A stretch of 64,000 bases of DNA, from positions 87,172 to 151,171 of the forward strand of contig NZ_JADLZT010000012.1 in assembly GCF_015453285.1 (NCBI RefSeq). The letters are read 5' to 3'. Each line of letters begins with the position of its first letter. The first letter of the stretch is position 1. The translations under genes were made by a program, and so were the position numbers. This DNA is from Lysobacter niastensis (lineage in GTDB: Bacteria; Pseudomonadota; Gammaproteobacteria; Xanthomonadales; Xanthomonadaceae). The notes below the pieces were generated by a model. It saw nothing but the letters and a program-made list of their open reading frames with translations, had not been told where the DNA came from and made no database searches. Below are positions 9,904 to 21,129 of the stretch, piece after piece.

Positions 9904-10902
9904 TCACCCCCTCGGATGGTGTTTCGCGTGGAGCTGCTTGAGTTGCTCCCGCGCAACGAGCGTGTAGATCTGCGTGGTCGACAGGGAGCTGTGGCCGAGC
10001 AGCATCTGCAGCGCTCGCAGGTCGGCGCCGTGGTTGAGCAGGTGCGTGGCGAAGCTGTGGCGCAGGCCGTGCGGGCTGATCTTGTCCGGATCAACACCGG
10101 CGACCGCGGCGTAGCGCTTCACCAGTTGCCAGAACTGCTGTCGCGTCGGCGCCTCGCCGCTGGCGGACAGGAATAGCGGTGCCAGTGCGCGCTTGCCGGC
10201 CAGCGCGGGCCGCGCCGTGGCCAGGTAGCGCTCGAGCCAGTGCTGCGCTTCCTCGCCCAGCGGCACCAGGCGTTCCTTGCTGCCCTTGCCCATGACCCGC
10301 AACACACCCTGGCGGAGGTTGACCGCGGTCGCGGGCAGGTTGACCAGCTCGCTGACGCGAAGGCCGGCGGCATACATCAACTCGAGCATCGCGCGGTCGC
10401 GCAGGCCAAGTGGCGTCGCGACATCCGGCGCGGCCAGCAATGCCTCGATCTGGCTCTCCGCCAGCGCCTTGGGCAGCGAGCGCGGCAGCTTCGGCGGATC
10501 CAGCAGCGCCGTCGGATCGTCGCTGCGCATTCCACGCCGCAGGCACCAGCCATAGAACGCACGCAGCGCCGACAGCAGCCGCGCATTGCTGCGCGGCGAG
10601 TAGCCGTGCTTCGCGCGCCACGCCAGGTAGTCGAACAGGCCGGCGCGATCCGTGCCGAGGAGGGCTCCGCGCGGTTCCGCTGCGTTCGCCAGCGCGCGAG
10701 CCGATGGCTCGCAAGCGCGCTGGCTCACCCAACGCGCCAGCAGTTCGAGGTCGCGCCGGTAGCTGTCGAGCGACAGTTGCGCCAGTCCGTTCTCGGCCCA
10801 GATCGCATCGAGGAAGGCGTTGACGGTGCTCGCGTCCGACGGAGGCAAAGGCGGCAGCGCCATGGCGAGCACGCGCCGGTCGGAAGGGGTTCGCGAGGTC
10901 AT
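9904..10902 (-). CDS. xerD: Site-specific tyrosine recombinase XerD
   Basis: A 332-residue protein with an N-terminal SAM-like core-binding domain ([24 protein letters not shown]) and a C-terminal tyrosine recombinase domain. The catalytic set is visible: Arg in [10 protein letters not shown], Lys in [11 protein letters not shown], the HGLRH box (Arg about 281), the second His in [12 protein letters not shown], and the nucleophile Tyr of that box. With XerC it resolves chromosome dimers at dif. The domain match is to chromosomal XerD, not to an integron or phage integrase. The start is uncertain: ATG at 10902 or 10863 (319 aa). Neither has a clear Shine-Dalgarno. The gene is divergent from the RDD gene. 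Confidence 0.92.
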   Translation of the reverse strand: MTSRTPSDRRVLAMALPPLPPSDASTVNAFLDAIWAENGLAQLSLDSYRRDLELLARWVSQRACEPSARALANAAEPRGALLGTDRAGLFDYLAWRAKHGYSPRSNARLLSALRAFYGWCLRRGMRSDDPTALLDPPKLPRSLPKALAESQIEALLAAPDVATPLGLRDRAMLELMYAAGLRVSELVNLPATAVNLRQGVLRVMGKGSKERLVPLGEEAQHWLERYLATARPALAGKRALAPLFLSASGEAPTRQQFWQLVKRYAAVAGVDPDKISPHGLRHSFATHLLNHGADLRALQMLLGHSSLSTTQIYTLVAREQLKQLHAKHHPRG

Positions 10903-10951
10903 GACCGCATGATTCCCGTTGCCGGTGCAGGCCCGCAAGAGCGCGAGCGGA

Positions 10952-10957
10952 TATCCT
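10952..10957 (+). promoter_or_regulatory. Candidate -10 box of a leaderless transcript (RDD gene)
   Basis: TATCCT lies only 6 bases before the ATG at 10964, and no Shine-Dalgarno is present. This spacing would place the transcript start on or beside the start codon. Confidence 0.4.
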
Positions 10958-10963
10958 GATGCG

Positions 10964-11458
10964 ATGACCGATTCCGCAGCCGCCCCCACGCCTCCCCGCC
11001 CCGCCGCCCTGATCGGCTGGCGCCTGCTGGCGATGCTTTACGACTTCCTGCCGGTGTTGGCGATGTGGATGCTGATCTCGGTGCCCTTCACGCTCGGCTT
11101 CACCTATCTCGGCCATCACGATCCGCACGAGAACATCCGCCCGTTCTCGCTGCTGTCGTGGCTGATCTGGCTGTCGTGCTGGCTCGTCACCGGCGCCTAC
11201 GCGTTGTTGAGCTGGCGGCGCGGTGGACAGACGCTCGGCATGCGCCCCTGGCGCCTGCGCGTGGTCGCGGCGGACGACAACGGAAAGCCCGCCATGAAGG
11301 CGCTGCTGGTGCGTTACGCCGTCGGCACCTTCTCCCTGCTGCTCGCCGGGATGGGATTCTGGTGGGCGTGGGTGGACCGGGAGCGGTTGACCTGGCACGA
11401 CCGGGCCAGCGGCACGCGGATGATCCGCGAACCGAAGCGCAAGCGCGGCGACGGCTAG
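10964..11458 (+). CDS. RDD family integral membrane protein
   Basis: A 164-residue RDD-family membrane protein with hydrophobic segments at about residues 15-42, 60-85 and 112-132. It has the family features [17 protein letters not shown] at the start, [13 protein letters not shown] in the middle and [11 protein letters not shown] near the end. RDD proteins are small inner-membrane proteins of mostly unknown role, and some have been linked to ion antiport or stress. The Lys/Arg-rich tail (EPKRKRGDG) is cytoplasmic. The ATG at 10964 was chosen because the family N-terminus begins there. An in-frame ATG at 10919 would put a long unrelated extension in front. The last 21 codons and the downstream sequence are tandemly duplicated. 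Confidence 0.85.
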   Translation: MTDSAAAPTPPRPAALIGWRLLAMLYDFLPVLAMWMLISVPFTLGFTYLGHHDPHENIRPFSLLSWLIWLSCWLVTGAYALLSWRRGGQTLGMRPWRLRVVAADDNGKPAMKALLVRYAVGTFSLLLAGMGFWWAWVDRERLTWHDRASGTRMIREPKRKRGDG

Positions 11459-11635
11459 ATCCTCGCGCGCTGCGGCGCGGTCACTGCAGCGGCGCTTCAC
11501 TTCCTCGCGGCGCGGCACGACCGGGCCAGCGGCACCCGCATGATTCGCATGCCCAAGCGCAAGCGCGATAACGAGTAGATCCCCACGCGCTGCGGCGCGC
11601 TCATTGCAGCGGCGTTTCTGTCCCTCGCAGCGTGC
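11396..11635 (+). repeat. Exact-period 120-bp tandem duplication of the RDD gene 3' end
   Basis: Two 120-bp units (11396-11515 and 11516-11635). Both start with CACGACCGGGCCAGCGGCAC, and both contain an in-frame stop TAG followed by a conserved noncoding part (GCGCTGCGGCGCG, GCAGCGGCG). Unit 1 holds the true C-terminus of the RDD protein ([20 protein letters not shown]). Unit 2 is a diverged copy that would encode [20 protein letters not shown] but has no start of its own. It is a decayed duplication, wedged between the RDD and lptG stop codons. Confidence 0.9.
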
Positions 11636-11641
11636 CGGCGC

Positions 11642-12745
11642 TCAGCCCGAGCGCCGTTTGAACAACACCGCGGACACCGCGAGCATGATCAGTGTCGGCA
11701 GCGCGTACGCGACGCGGTAGTCGAACTTGAACACACCGGCCAGGCGAACGAACTGCGTCTGCAGCAGCCAGAAGCCGAGCGCGAAGACGATGCCGATGAA
11801 CAATCGTTTGCCCAGGCTGCCGCTGCGCAGAGTGCCGAACGCGAACGGGATCGCCGCCAGACACAGGGCCAGCGCGTTGATCGGATAGAACCAGCGCCCC
11901 CAGTAGTGCTCCTGGAGTTCGCTGGCATCCAGCCGGTTGCGCAGGCGGTAGTTGGTCGCGTCATGCAACTGCGCGGCGGTCAGGTAGCGCGGCTTTTCCG
12001 CGCCGGCTGTCAAGGCAACCGCATCGAGCTTGGAGTTCCAGCGCTCCTCCGCGACATGCGTCTGGCGCACCGCGGCGTCGGCGAAATGGATGCGCGTGAC
12101 ATTGCGCAGCAGCCAGCCGCCCGGCCGGTGCTCCGCCAGGGCGACGGTGGCGGTGGACTTGAGGCGGCCGTTGTCGGTGAACTCGTAGAGGAAGACATCG
12201 CGCAGTTCCAGCCAGCGGTCGCCGTCTTTCACACGCTCCTCGCCACCGTTGGCGTTGAGGATCACGTTGCCCTCGCGCGCCCACAGGCCCGAATACTGGG
12301 CGACGATCATGTTCTTCGACTTGGCCGACGCCTTCAGCATGTCGGCACGTCGCTGCCCGGCCGGGCCCAGCGTCTCGCCATTGATCACCATCAGGCCGGT
12401 CAGCAACGCGAGTGCGGCGGCGACGCTGAGGCTGAGGCGGCGGCGCGACAGGCCGAGCGCGCGCAACGCGGTCAGCTCGGAACTGGCAGCGAGCTGGCCC
12501 AGCGCCATCAGCGAACCGATCACGGCGGCGTGCGGGAACAGCGTGTAGGCGCGGCGCGGCACCGACAGCGCCATGACCGTGAGCGCCTGCAACATGCCGT
12601 AGTTGCCTTCGCCGACGTCGCTGAACTCGGTGAAGAACCCGAGCATCAGATCGAGGCCGAGCAGCACCGTCCAGGTCAGCAGCACCGTGCCGAGCACGGT
12701 CTTGCCGACATAGAGGTCATGAATCTTGGGCAACAGCCTCATCAC
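11642..12745 (-). CDS. lptG: LPS export ABC transporter permease LptG
   Basis: A 367-residue YjgP/YjgQ-family permease. Together with LptF and the LptB ATPase it extracts LPS from the inner membrane and drives it along the LptCAD bridge. There are three N-terminal membrane helices ([31 protein letters not shown] and following), a periplasmic beta-jellyroll (about residues 135-255) and three C-terminal helices. It is the downstream gene of an lptF-lptG pair; the start codon overlaps the lptF stop by 4 bases, which implies translational coupling. The length and domain order are normal. Confidence 0.95.
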   Translation of the reverse strand: MMRLLPKIHDLYVGKTVLGTVLLTWTVLLGLDLMLGFFTEFSDVGEGNYGMLQALTVMALSVPRRAYTLFPHAAVIGSLMALGQLAASSELTALRALGLSRRRLSLSVAAALALLTGLMVINGETLGPAGQRRADMLKASAKSKNMIVAQYSGLWAREGNVILNANGGEERVKDGDRWLELRDVFLYEFTDNGRLKSTATVALAEHRPGGWLLRNVTRIHFADAAVRQTHVAEERWNSKLDAVALTAGAEKPRYLTAAQLHDATNYRLRNRLDASELQEHYWGRWFYPINALALCLAAIPFAFGTLRSGSLGKRLFIGIVFALGFWLLQTQFVRLAGVFKFDYRVAYALPTLIMLAVSAVLFKRRSG

Positions 12746-13830
12746 CGGCTCCGTGCGCGGCGCAGGCGGCCGTCAGTGAAATACAGCCACAGCGCGATCG
12801 CCGCTGCCGGCAACACGACCCACCACAGGCCGAGCATCGGCGCGATCTTGCCGGTCTCCAGCCAGCCCTGGCCGGCCATCACCAGGTTCATGCCCACCAG
12901 GTAGGCCAGAAAGCCCATCAGCATGCGGCCGTAGCGGGCCTCGCGCGGCGAACTGCGCGCCAGCGGCACCGCCATGAGCGCGAACGAGAACGCCAGCAGC
13001 GGCGGCGCCAGGCGGTAATGCAACTGGGCATTGGCCTCGCGACGGGGATCGCCGAACAGGCTCGTCGTCGGCATCAGCTCCGGCGAATCCGGGTCGTACT
13101 TCTTCGCGACCGCCGGCAGCAGCACGTCGTTGCGGGCATAGCGCAGCAATCGATAGTCGAGGCCGGCCGCGCGCGGACCCTCCACCTCGAAGCCCTTGCT
13201 GAGGGACAGGTAACGGTCGCCGTTGGCGTCCACCGTCAGCTGGCCGTCGTCGGACGTGGTGACCACGCGGCGGTCCTCGGTCTGCCGGTAGACGAACACG
13301 CGGCTGAAGCGGCTGCCGTCATTGGACATGCTGCCGATATAGATCACGCCGCCCTGACCCGCCCCGGCGGGCAGCTCGGTGAAGCGGCCCGGCTCCAGGC
13401 CAGCGATCAGCAGGTTGCGGTTGGCCTCGTTGATCATCTGTTTGGACAGGCGCTCGGCCCAGGGGGCCAGCCACAGCGAGCAGGCGGCCACCACCGCCAC
13501 CAGCGGCAGCACGATCATCATGAGCGGCTTGAACATGCGCCGCGGACCGACGCCGATCGAGGACAGGACCGGCATCTCCGAATCGCGGTACAGGCGGCCG
13601 ATGCCCAGCATCAGGCCCAGCATCAGCGCCAGCGGGAGGATTCGGGGCAGCCACTGCAGCAGCACGAGTCCGAACTGGACCAGCATCAGCCCGGCCGGGA
13701 CGCGCCCGCGGGTGATGTCGGTCAGGACGTCGACGAACACGCCGCCCAGGCAGACGATCAGCAGTACCACCAGGGTCGCGAAGACGGACTGGGCGAGTTC
13801 GCTCAGCAGATAGCGGTCCAGCTTGGGCAT
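12742..13830 (-). CDS. lptF: LPS export ABC transporter permease LptF
   Basis: A 362-residue permease paralogous to LptG. It starts with [16 protein letters not shown], has three N-terminal helices, a periplasmic jellyroll domain (about 140-270) and three C-terminal helices ([18 protein letters not shown]). It is the first gene of the lptFG operon. It is divergent from pepA, the same arrangement as in E. coli and many other gammaproteobacteria. The ATG at 13830 was preferred because family N-termini begin at this methionine; the longer frame only adds intergenic sequence. Confidence 0.95.
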   Translation of the reverse strand: MPKLDRYLLSELAQSVFATLVVLLIVCLGGVFVDVLTDITRGRVPAGLMLVQFGLVLLQWLPRILPLALMLGLMLGIGRLYRDSEMPVLSSIGVGPRRMFKPLMMIVLPLVAVVAACSLWLAPWAERLSKQMINEANRNLLIAGLEPGRFTELPAGAGQGGVIYIGSMSNDGSRFSRVFVYRQTEDRRVVTTSDDGQLTVDANGDRYLSLSKGFEVEGPRAAGLDYRLLRYARNDVLLPAVAKKYDPDSPELMPTTSLFGDPRREANAQLHYRLAPPLLAFSFALMAVPLARSSPREARYGRMLMGFLAYLVGMNLVMAGQGWLETGKIAPMLGLWWVVLPAAAIALWLYFTDGRLRRARSR

Positions 13831-13983
13831 CAGGCTTCGGCTTCCGGGCGGGGTTGCATTAAACTCGGGGGTTCGTCCCGAGGGCGTGAGACGGCTGCGC
13901 CAGCCGCGGCCAGGGGTGTTGCGCCCCCGCTCAGCCACTCGATTGTACGGAACTCTTTCTTTTTATTGCCGGGAATCTGTTGG
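13831..13983. promoter_or_regulatory. Divergent lptF / pepA control region
   Basis: A 153-bp gap between two divergent housekeeping operons. An AT-rich stretch just upstream of pepA (ACTCTTTCTTTTTATTG, about 13950-13968) and TTTAAT-like sequence on the minus strand near 13857-13863 are the likely core promoter areas. No operator was recognised. Confidence 0.4.
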
Positions 13984-15462
<1,479 letters not shown>

Positions 15463-15466
15463 CGGC

Positions 15467-15889
15467 GTGCCACGCGCCGACTTCTACCTGATCCAGAAGG
15501 AGCGGTTCCGCGAGGAACCGCTGCTGCTCGTGTGCGAACTCGCGCGCAAGGCCCACGATGCAAACCTGTGGACGCTGGTACTGACGCGCGACGCCGAACA
15601 GGCCGAGCAGCTCGACGAACTGCTGTGGGCGTTCGACGAGGACGCCTACATCCCGCACCAGGTCGCCGGCGACGAAGAAGATGAACTGACGCCGGTGCTG
15701 ATCGCCCCGCCCGACGTCGACACGCCGATGCGTGCGCTGGTGATCAACCTGCGCGATGCAGCCGTCACCGGCAGCTTCGACCGCGTGCTGGAAGTGGTAC
15801 CGGCCGACGACTCCGCGCGCGGCCCGCTGCGCGAGCGCTGGAAGCAGTACCAGGCACGCGGGCTCGAGCTCAAGAAGTACGACATGTGA
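15467..15889 (+). CDS. holC: DNA polymerase III subunit chi
   Basis: A 140-residue chi subunit of the clamp loader. It binds SSB and, through psi (HolD), the gamma/tau complex. It starts with PRADFYLIQKERF and ends with RERWKQYQARGLELKKYDM, the typical HolC ends. The start codon is GTG at 15467, four bases after the pepA stop, so it is probably translated from the same transcript. A candidate psi gene sits at 19903-20271 in this window. Confidence 0.92.
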   Translation: MPRADFYLIQKERFREEPLLLVCELARKAHDANLWTLVLTRDAEQAEQLDELLWAFDEDAYIPHQVAGDEEDELTPVLIAPPDVDTPMRALVINLRDAAVTGSFDRVLEVVPADDSARGPLRERWKQYQARGLELKKYDM

Positions 15890-15895
15890 TTCCAT

Positions 15896-15990
15896 CCCTT
15901 CTCCCGCTTACGGGAGAAGGTGCCCGAAGGGCGGATGAGGGCGCCAGGCCGCGCCCCTCACCCCAGCCCTCTCCCGCAGACGGGAGAGGG
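15896..15990. repeat. Intergenic double-hairpin repeat between holC and valS
   Basis: Two similar hairpins, CCTTCTCCCG/CGGGAGAAGG (15897-15920) and CCCTCTCCCG/CGGGAGAGGG (15967-15990), flank a central inverted part (TGAGGGCGC ... GCGCCCCTCA). This matches a hairpin element that is common between genes in Xanthomonadaceae and other proteobacteria, from general knowledge. It could act as a processing or attenuation site between holC and valS. Confidence 0.8.
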
Positions 15991-16013
15991 AGCAAAAAAC
16001 AACCAGACCCCCC

Positions 16014-18791
16014 ATGACCCACACCCTCGCCTCCAGCTACGACCCCAAGCAGTTCGAAGCCCGCCTCTATGAGGAATGGGAGCGCAGCGGCGTATTCAAG
16101 CCGCGCGGCGAGGGCCAGCCCTACACCATCCTGCTGCCGCCGCCGAACGTCACCGGCACGCTGCACATGGGCCACGCGTTCCAGCACACGCTGCAGGACG
16201 CGCTGATCCGCTACCACCGCATGCGCGGTTACGACACGCTGTGGCAGATGGGCACCGACCATGCCGGCATCGCCACCGAGATGGTGGTGGCGCGCAACCT
16301 TGGCCGCGAAGGCGTCACCCGCGACGACCTGGGCCGCGACGGTTTCATCGCCAAGGTGTGGGAGTGGAAGCAGCAGTCCGGCGACACGATCGAGCGGCAG
16401 ATGCGCCGCCTGGGCACGTCCGGCGACTGGACGCGCAGCGTGTTCACGATGGACCCGATGGCGGCCGAAGCGGTGGTCGAGGCGTTCGTGCGGCTGCACG
16501 AGCAGGGGCTGATCTATCGCGGCCAGCGCCTGGTCAACTGGGACCCGGTGCTGAAGACCGCGATCTCCGACCTGGAAGTGGTCAACGAAGAGGAAGAAGG
16601 CTCGCTGTGGTCGATCAGTTACCCGCTGACCGACGGCAGCGGCGAGCTCGTCGTCGCCACCACGCGTCCGGAAACGATGCTCGGCGACGTCGCGGTGATG
16701 GTGCATCCGCAGGATGAGCGCTACACCCACCTGATCGGCAAGACCGTGACGCTGCCGCTGAGCAACCGCCAGATTCCGATCATCGCCGACGACTATGTCG
16801 ACCGCGAGTTCGGCACCGGCGTGGTCAAGGTGACCCCGGCGCACGACTTCAACGACTACGCCGTCGGCCAGCGCCACGGGCTGGAGATGATCAACATCTT
16901 CACGCCGGAAGCGGCGGTCAACGACAACGCGCCGGAGAAGTATCGCGGCCTCGACCGCTACGAAGCACGCAAGGTCGTGCTCGCCGACCTGGAGGCCGAA
17001 AGCCGCCTGGTCGAGGCCAAGCCGCACAAGCTGCAGGTGCCGCGCGGCGACCGCACCGGCCAGGTGATCGAGCCGTACCTGACCGACCAGTGGTTCGTGA
17101 AGATGGATGGCCTGGCCAAGCGTGGCCTGGAACTCGTCGAAAGCGGTGACGTGAAGCTCGTCCCCGCGAACTGGATCAACACCTACCGTCACTGGATGGA
17201 GAACATCCAGGACTGGTGCATCAGCCGCCAGCTCTGGTGGGGCCACCGCATTCCGGCGTGGTACGACGACGATGGCCACATCTACGTCGGCCGCAGTGAA
17301 GCCGAAGTGCGCGCGCAGCATTCGCTCAGCGGCGACGTCGCGCTGTCTCAGGACAGCGACGTGCTGGAGACCTGGTTCTCCTCGCAGCTGTGGCCGTTCA
17401 GCACGATGGGCTGGCCGAACGAGCAGGCGATGGCGCAGCGTGGCTTCGACCGCTACGTGCCGTCGAGCGTGCTCGTCACTGGTTTCGACATCATCTTCTT
17501 CTGGGTCGCGCGCATGATCATGGCGACCGACCACTTCACCGGCCGCGTGCCGTTCAACGACGTGTACATCACCGGCCTCGTCCGCGACAAGGACGGCCAG
17601 AAGATGTCCAAGTCGAAGGGCAACATCCTCGACCCGCTCGACCTGATCGACGGCATCTCGCTGGACGACCTGTTGGCCAAGCGCACCATCGGCCTGATGC
17701 AGCCGAAGATGGCCGAGAAGATCGAGAAGGCCACCCGCAAGGAATTCCCGAACGGCATCCCGGCGTTCGGCGCCGATGCGTTGCGCTTCACGATCGCCGC
17801 GCTGGCGACGCACGGCCGCGACATCAAGTTCGACCTCGGCCGCGCCGAGGGCTACAAGAACTTCTGCAACAAGTTGTGGAACGCCACGCGCTTCGTGCTG
17901 ATGAACACCGAGGGCGCGAGCTTCGCCGGCGTGCCGCAGCCGAAGACGGATGCCGAGCGCTGGATCCTCGCGCAACTGTCCAAGGCGACCACGGAAGCCG
18001 CACAGCATTTCGCGTCGTACCGCTTCGACCTGCTCGCGCAGTCGCTGTACGAGTTCGCCTGGAACGACTTCTGCGACTGGTTCGTCGAGCTGGCCAAGCC
18101 GGCACTCAATGGCGACGACACCGCGGCGGCCGACAGCACGCGCCACACGCTGCTGTACGTGCTGGAGCGCCTGCTGTCGCTGCTGCACCCACTGATCCCG
18201 TTCGTCACCGAAGAGCTGTGGCTGGCCGTCGCGCCGCGCCTGAACCTCGCCGAAGCCACGCTGATGGTGCGCCCGTATCCCGAGTCCGGCGATTTCGCCG
18301 GACAGGATCACGCCGCCGCCGAAGCCGACGTCGAGTGGCTCAAGGCGATGGTGACCGCGTTGCGCAAGATCCGCAGCGAGCTCAACGTCGCGCCGTCGAA
18401 GACCGTGCCGCTGCTGCTGGCCGATGCCAGCGCGGCCGATCGCGATCGCGCCGCACGCTTCGACTCGCAGCTGCGCTTCCTGACCAAGCTCGACGCGATC
18501 CGCGTGCTCGACAACACCGGCGACGCACCTGCTGCGGCGACCGCAGTGGTGGGCGAACTGAAACTGCTGGTGCCGCTGGAAGGCCTGGTGGACCTCGGTG
18601 CCGAACGCTCGCGCCTGGACAAGGAGCTCAAGCGCGTCGACGGCGAGATCGCCAAGTGCCACAACAAGCTGGCCAGCGAGACGTTTGTCGCCAACGCGCC
18701 ATCGGCGGTAGTCGAGCAGGAGCGCAAGCGCCTGGCCGACTGGAACCTGCAGCGCGAAGCGCTGGCGACGCAGCGCGCGAAGCTGGGCTGA
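16014..18791 (+). CDS. valS: Valyl-tRNA synthetase
   Basis: A 925-residue class Ia aminoacyl-tRNA synthetase. The HIGH-type motif appears as [10 protein letters not shown] (about residue 48) and KMSKS as KMSKSKGN (Lys about 530). The CP1 editing domain ([13 protein letters not shown]), the anticodon-binding domain and the C-terminal coiled coil ([22 protein letters not shown]) are complete. There is no Shine-Dalgarno directly before the ATG; the leader ends in ACAACCAGACCCCCC. It is the last gene of the pepA-holC-valS cluster. Confidence 0.98.
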   Translation: MTHTLASSYDPKQFEARLYEEWERSGVFKPRGEGQPYTILLPPPNVTGTLHMGHAFQHTLQDALIRYHRMRGYDTLWQMGTDHAGIATEMVVARNLGREGVTRDDLGRDGFIAKVWEWKQQSGDTIERQMRRLGTSGDWTRSVFTMDPMAAEAVVEAFVRLHEQGLIYRGQRLVNWDPVLKTAISDLEVVNEEEEGSLWSISYPLTDGSGELVVATTRPETMLGDVAVMVHPQDERYTHLIGKTVTLPLSNRQIPIIADDYVDREFGTGVVKVTPAHDFNDYAVGQRHGLEMINIFTPEAAVNDNAPEKYRGLDRYEARKVVLADLEAESRLVEAKPHKLQVPRGDRTGQVIEPYLTDQWFVKMDGLAKRGLELVESGDVKLVPANWINTYRHWMENIQDWCISRQLWWGHRIPAWYDDDGHIYVGRSEAEVRAQHSLSGDVALSQDSDVLETWFSSQLWPFSTMGWPNEQAMAQRGFDRYVPSSVLVTGFDIIFFWVARMIMATDHFTGRVPFNDVYITGLVRDKDGQKMSKSKGNILDPLDLIDGISLDDLLAKRTIGLMQPKMAEKIEKATRKEFPNGIPAFGADALRFTIAALATHGRDIKFDLGRAEGYKNFCNKLWNATRFVLMNTEGASFAGVPQPKTDAERWILAQLSKATTEAAQHFASYRFDLLAQSLYEFAWNDFCDWFVELAKPALNGDDTAAADSTRHTLLYVLERLLSLLHPLIPFVTEELWLAVAPRLNLAEATLMVRPYPESGDFAGQDHAAAEADVEWLKAMVTALRKIRSELNVAPSKTVPLLLADASAADRDRAARFDSQLRFLTKLDAIRVLDNTGDAPAAATAVVGELKLLVPLEGLVDLGAERSRLDKELKRVDGEIAKCHNKLASETFVANAPSAVVEQERKRLADWNLQREALATQRAKLG

Positions 18792-18896
18792 GTCCCGACA
18801 GGTTGAAGTGGGCCTGGATACCCGGCCCGCTCACCTCTCGACTTCGGCGTCTGCGCTCAGGACGAACGGCGGGCCGGTGGGCGATCGGACCGCCGA

Positions 18897-19385
18897 TCAC
18901 TCTCCGGCATACGCATCGCCCGAAGACACGTTCACTGGCTTGCCGCCGAGCGACCTCGCTTCAAGTTCGTCCGCATCGACCAGCTGCAGCCTGCATTGTT
19001 CCGGCGCGGGCAAGCGGATCGCCGCGCCGCGCAGTTTCACGTAGACAGGTTTGCGGCTCTGCTTGCCGTTGCGCGTGAAGTACACGCCCTGGTGCCAGCG
19101 CAGCACGACGGCATTGCCGCCGCGCTGCTGCGCCGCTTCCGACAGCCTCTTCATCGCGCGGCCGTAGTCGACCAGCGGCACCATGAGGTCGCGCGTCTGC
19201 TCGCTGACGCGCTCTCCGGCCTCGATCTCGACCGTGCCGAGCTTGTCGTGATCGCAACCCGGCGATTCCCACAGCAGCGGCACCGCTTCGCCACCCTCGG
19301 CGCCAACGGCACGACCCGCCGGAACCAGCGCGGCCAGCACCGCGATCGCGCACGACAACACCATCATCCCCTGACTGCGTCGCAT
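18897..19385 (-). CDS. Exported protein of unknown function
   Basis: A 162-residue protein with a signal peptide (cut probable after VPAGRAVGA). The mature part (CDHDKLGTVEIEAGERVSEQTRDLMVPLVDYGRAMKRLSEAAQQRGGNAVVL) weakly recalls small periplasmic folds that end in GANAVV, such as YbjQ-like or RcsF-like domains, but identity is too low for a name. It has two cysteines, one at the start of the mature domain and one near the end (EQCRLQL), so a disulfide is possible. The ATG follows AGGGGAGCAGG. It sits downstream of rimI on the same strand with about 30 bp between and may be cotranscribed. Confidence 0.7.
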   Translation of the reverse strand: MRRSQGMMVLSCAIAVLAALVPAGRAVGAEGGEAVPLLWESPGCDHDKLGTVEIEAGERVSEQTRDLMVPLVDYGRAMKRLSEAAQQRGGNAVVLRWHQGVYFTRNGKQSRKPVYVKLRGAAIRLPAPEQCRLQLVDADELEARSLGGKPVNVSSGDAYAGE

Positions 19386-19414
19386 CCTGCTCCCCTGGTG
19401 TTTGTGCGGAACCC

Positions 19415-19906
19415 CTACTCCGGCGGCAGCAACTCGATCGCCATCACCAGCGCATCCTCGCGGCCGTCCCGTGCCGGATAGTAGCGGGGACGCCGGCCGA
19501 TCTCATTGAAGCCTTCGGAGTCGTAGAGCCTGATCGCCCCCAGGTTGGACGGGCGGACTTCGAGGAATACCCGCTCGGCCTGGCGGCCACGGGCAATATG
19601 CATCAGCGCGCGCAGCAGGTGGCGGCCATGGCCCCGGCCCTGCTGCGCCGGATCGACGCAGACGTTGAGCACGTGCGCCTCGCCGGCGGCGATGCTCATC
19701 AGGAAGTAGCCGATGACCCGGTCGTCCTGCATCAGCACCCACGCCGGATAGTCGGCGCGCAGGCAGTCGCGGAAGATGCCGACGGTCCACGGAAACTCGT
19801 AGGAACGCACCTCGACCGCGTGCACGGCATCGAGATCGTCGTCGCGCATGGGACGCAGCGACGTCGGCTGCGCCAGCGCGCGCGAGTCGGCGGCGAGCGC
19901 GCTCAC
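19415..19906 (-). CDS. rimI: Ribosomal protein bS18 N-alpha-acetyltransferase
   Basis: A 163-residue GNAT acetyltransferase. The acetyl-CoA loop is seen in VDPAQQGRGHGRHLL, followed by EVRPSNLGAIRLYDSEGFNEIGRRPRYYP, which is diagnostic for RimI. The start is taken as the GTG at 19904-19906: it is preceded by AGGAGG at good distance and overlaps the upstream stop codon in a GTGA quartet. Starting at the internal ATG (19849) would lose 19 residues. It is cotranscribed with the HolD-like gene and pssA. Confidence 0.93.
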   Translation of the reverse strand: MSALAADSRALAQPTSLRPMRDDDLDAVHAVEVRSYEFPWTVGIFRDCLRADYPAWVLMQDDRVIGYFLMSIAAGEAHVLNVCVDPAQQGRGHGRHLLRALMHIARGRQAERVFLEVRPSNLGAIRLYDSEGFNEIGRRPRYYPARDGREDALVMAIELLPPE

Positions 19907-20271
19907 GGACCCTCCTGCGGACGGCGCAGACGGCGCAGTCGCGGCCACAGCGCGCGCTTGGCAGCGGCGTTGCCACGTAGCGCGGGCGCTTCCTGCAGCA
20001 GCGCGCTGACTGCTTCGTCGCCGGCCGTTCGATTGGCGGCGCGCAGGATCGCCTGCACCAGCCGGTCTGCCGCGGGCACAACGGTGCGCGCCGCGACCGG
20101 CTCGCGAACCGGCTGCGGACGGGCAGGTGCGGCCTTGTCCAGCAGGGCTGCCGCCTCCGCGATCGCGCCGGACTGCGGCGCGGCTTCGGCTCCGTGACCG
20201 GCCAGCGTCCAGACCTGGTGCCCCATGGCCTGCAGCCACTGGGCCTGTTCGGCGCTCCAGGGCGTGCTCAC
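19903..20271 (-). CDS. holD: Probable DNA polymerase III psi subunit (HolD-like)
   Basis: A 122-residue protein that would normally be called hypothetical. Both ends resemble E. coli HolD. The N-terminal WLQAMGHQVWTLAG parallels the chi-binding QLQQLGITQWSL segment, including the Trp. The C-terminal LRGNAAAKRALWPRL parallels LRANPTARAALWQQI. The position directly before rimI is the same as holD-rimI in E. coli. The middle is Ala/Pro-rich and not alignable by eye. It starts with GTG, overlapping the pssA stop by 4 bases (GTGA), and overlaps rimI by 4 bases. The likely role is a link between chi (HolC) and the clamp loader. The sequence similarity was judged by eye from memory of the E. coli protein. 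Confidence 0.6.
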   Translation of the reverse strand: MSTPWSAEQAQWLQAMGHQVWTLAGHGAEAAPQSGAIAEAAALLDKAAPARPQPVREPVAARTVVPAADRLVQAILRAANRTAGDEAVSALLQEAPALRGNAAAKRALWPRLRRLRRPQEGP

Positions 20272-21044
20272 GCCACGCTCCCGTTGGCCGGGCTCGGCCG
20301 CAGGCGGCGCCAGACGGCATAGACCGGTCCGGACAACGCGTACAGCGCTCCGATCGTCAGCAGCACGCTGGGCGGGTCGATCGCGATCGCGACCAGCACC
20401 GCCAGCACGATCACGATCGCCAGGAACGGCACGCGGTCGTGGCGCGGACCGCCGCCCTTGAAGCTGAAGTAGCGCAGGCGGCTGACCATCAGAAGGGCCG
20501 CCGCCACCGTCACCGCCAGCGCCGCATAACGCAGCTGCTCACCGGTGTAACCCAGGTCGTGGAAGGTCCATACGAAGCTCGCCACGACGCCGGCCGCGGC
20601 CGGACTGGCCAGACCGATGAACCAGCGCTTGTCGACCTGGCCGACCTGCGAGTTGAAGCGGGCCAGGCGCAGCGCCGCGCAGGCCGCGTACAGGAACGCG
20701 GCGATCCAGCCGATCTTGCCCGGCACCGGGCCGTCGAACTTCATCGACGACAGCGCCCAGTGGTAGGTCACCAGCGCCGGCGCCAGGCCGAAGCTGATCA
20801 GGTCGGCCAGCGAGTCGTACTGCATGCCGAACTCGCTCTGGGTATTGGTCAGGCGCGCGACGCGGCCGTCGACGCCGTCCAGGATCGCGGCGATGAACAC
20901 CGCGATGCAGGCGTCGTCGAAACGGCCCTGGGTGGCGGCGATGATCGCGTAGAAGCCGGCGAACAGGCCGCCGGTGGTGAACAGGTTCGGCAGCAGATAG
21001 ATGCCGCGCCCACGCGGTCGGGGCGTTTGTTGCGTCTGGTCCAT
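20268..21044 (-). CDS. pssA: CDP-diacylglycerol--serine O-phosphatidyltransferase
   Basis: A 258-residue polytopic CDP-alcohol phosphatidyltransferase that makes phosphatidylserine, the precursor of phosphatidylethanolamine. The catalytic motif D-x2-DG-x2-AR-x8-G-x3-D-x3-D is complete in DGVDGRVARLTNTQSEFGMQYDSLAD, and NLFTTGGLFAGFYAI precedes it. This is the integral-membrane (Bacillus-type) PssA, not the E. coli PLD-like type. The ATG at 21044 lacks a Shine-Dalgarno, but a TAAACT box lies 7 bases upstream, so the mRNA may be leaderless. It heads a coupled pssA-holD-rimI unit. Confidence 0.92.
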   Translation of the reverse strand: MDQTQQTPRPRGRGIYLLPNLFTTGGLFAGFYAIIAATQGRFDDACIAVFIAAILDGVDGRVARLTNTQSEFGMQYDSLADLISFGLAPALVTYHWALSSMKFDGPVPGKIGWIAAFLYAACAALRLARFNSQVGQVDKRWFIGLASPAAAGVVASFVWTFHDLGYTGEQLRYAALAVTVAAALLMVSRLRYFSFKGGGPRHDRVPFLAIVIVLAVLVAIAIDPPSVLLTIGALYALSGPVYAVWRRLRPSPANGSVA

Positions 21045-21051
21045 GTTTTGA

Positions 21052-21057
21052 AGTTTA
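21052..21057 (-). promoter_or_regulatory. Candidate -10 box of leaderless pssA transcript
   Basis: On the minus strand TAAACT is followed by 7 bases and then the pssA ATG, with no ribosome binding site between. Confidence 0.45.
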
Positions 21058-21129
21058 ACGGCTTGCCTCGCTGGCGCGGCGGTGCTGCAATCGTGACTCG
21101 TCGAGGTTGTCCGCCTACCGGAGCCGCCC

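Noticed and set aside
9546..9941. A possible 131-residue protein with repeated RPSHGRAFGR-like segments
   Set aside because: It is only the translation of the palindromic repeat array and has no ribosome binding site.
9904..10902. Mobile-element integrase
   Set aside because: The sequence matches chromosomal XerD, and there is no attachment site duplication, integron cassette or phage gene nearby.
15870..18662. A 930-codon open frame antisense to valS, and a similar 790-codon frame (21279-23651) antisense to proS
   Set aside because: Both lie opposite complete synthetase genes, have skewed composition and no recognisable domain.
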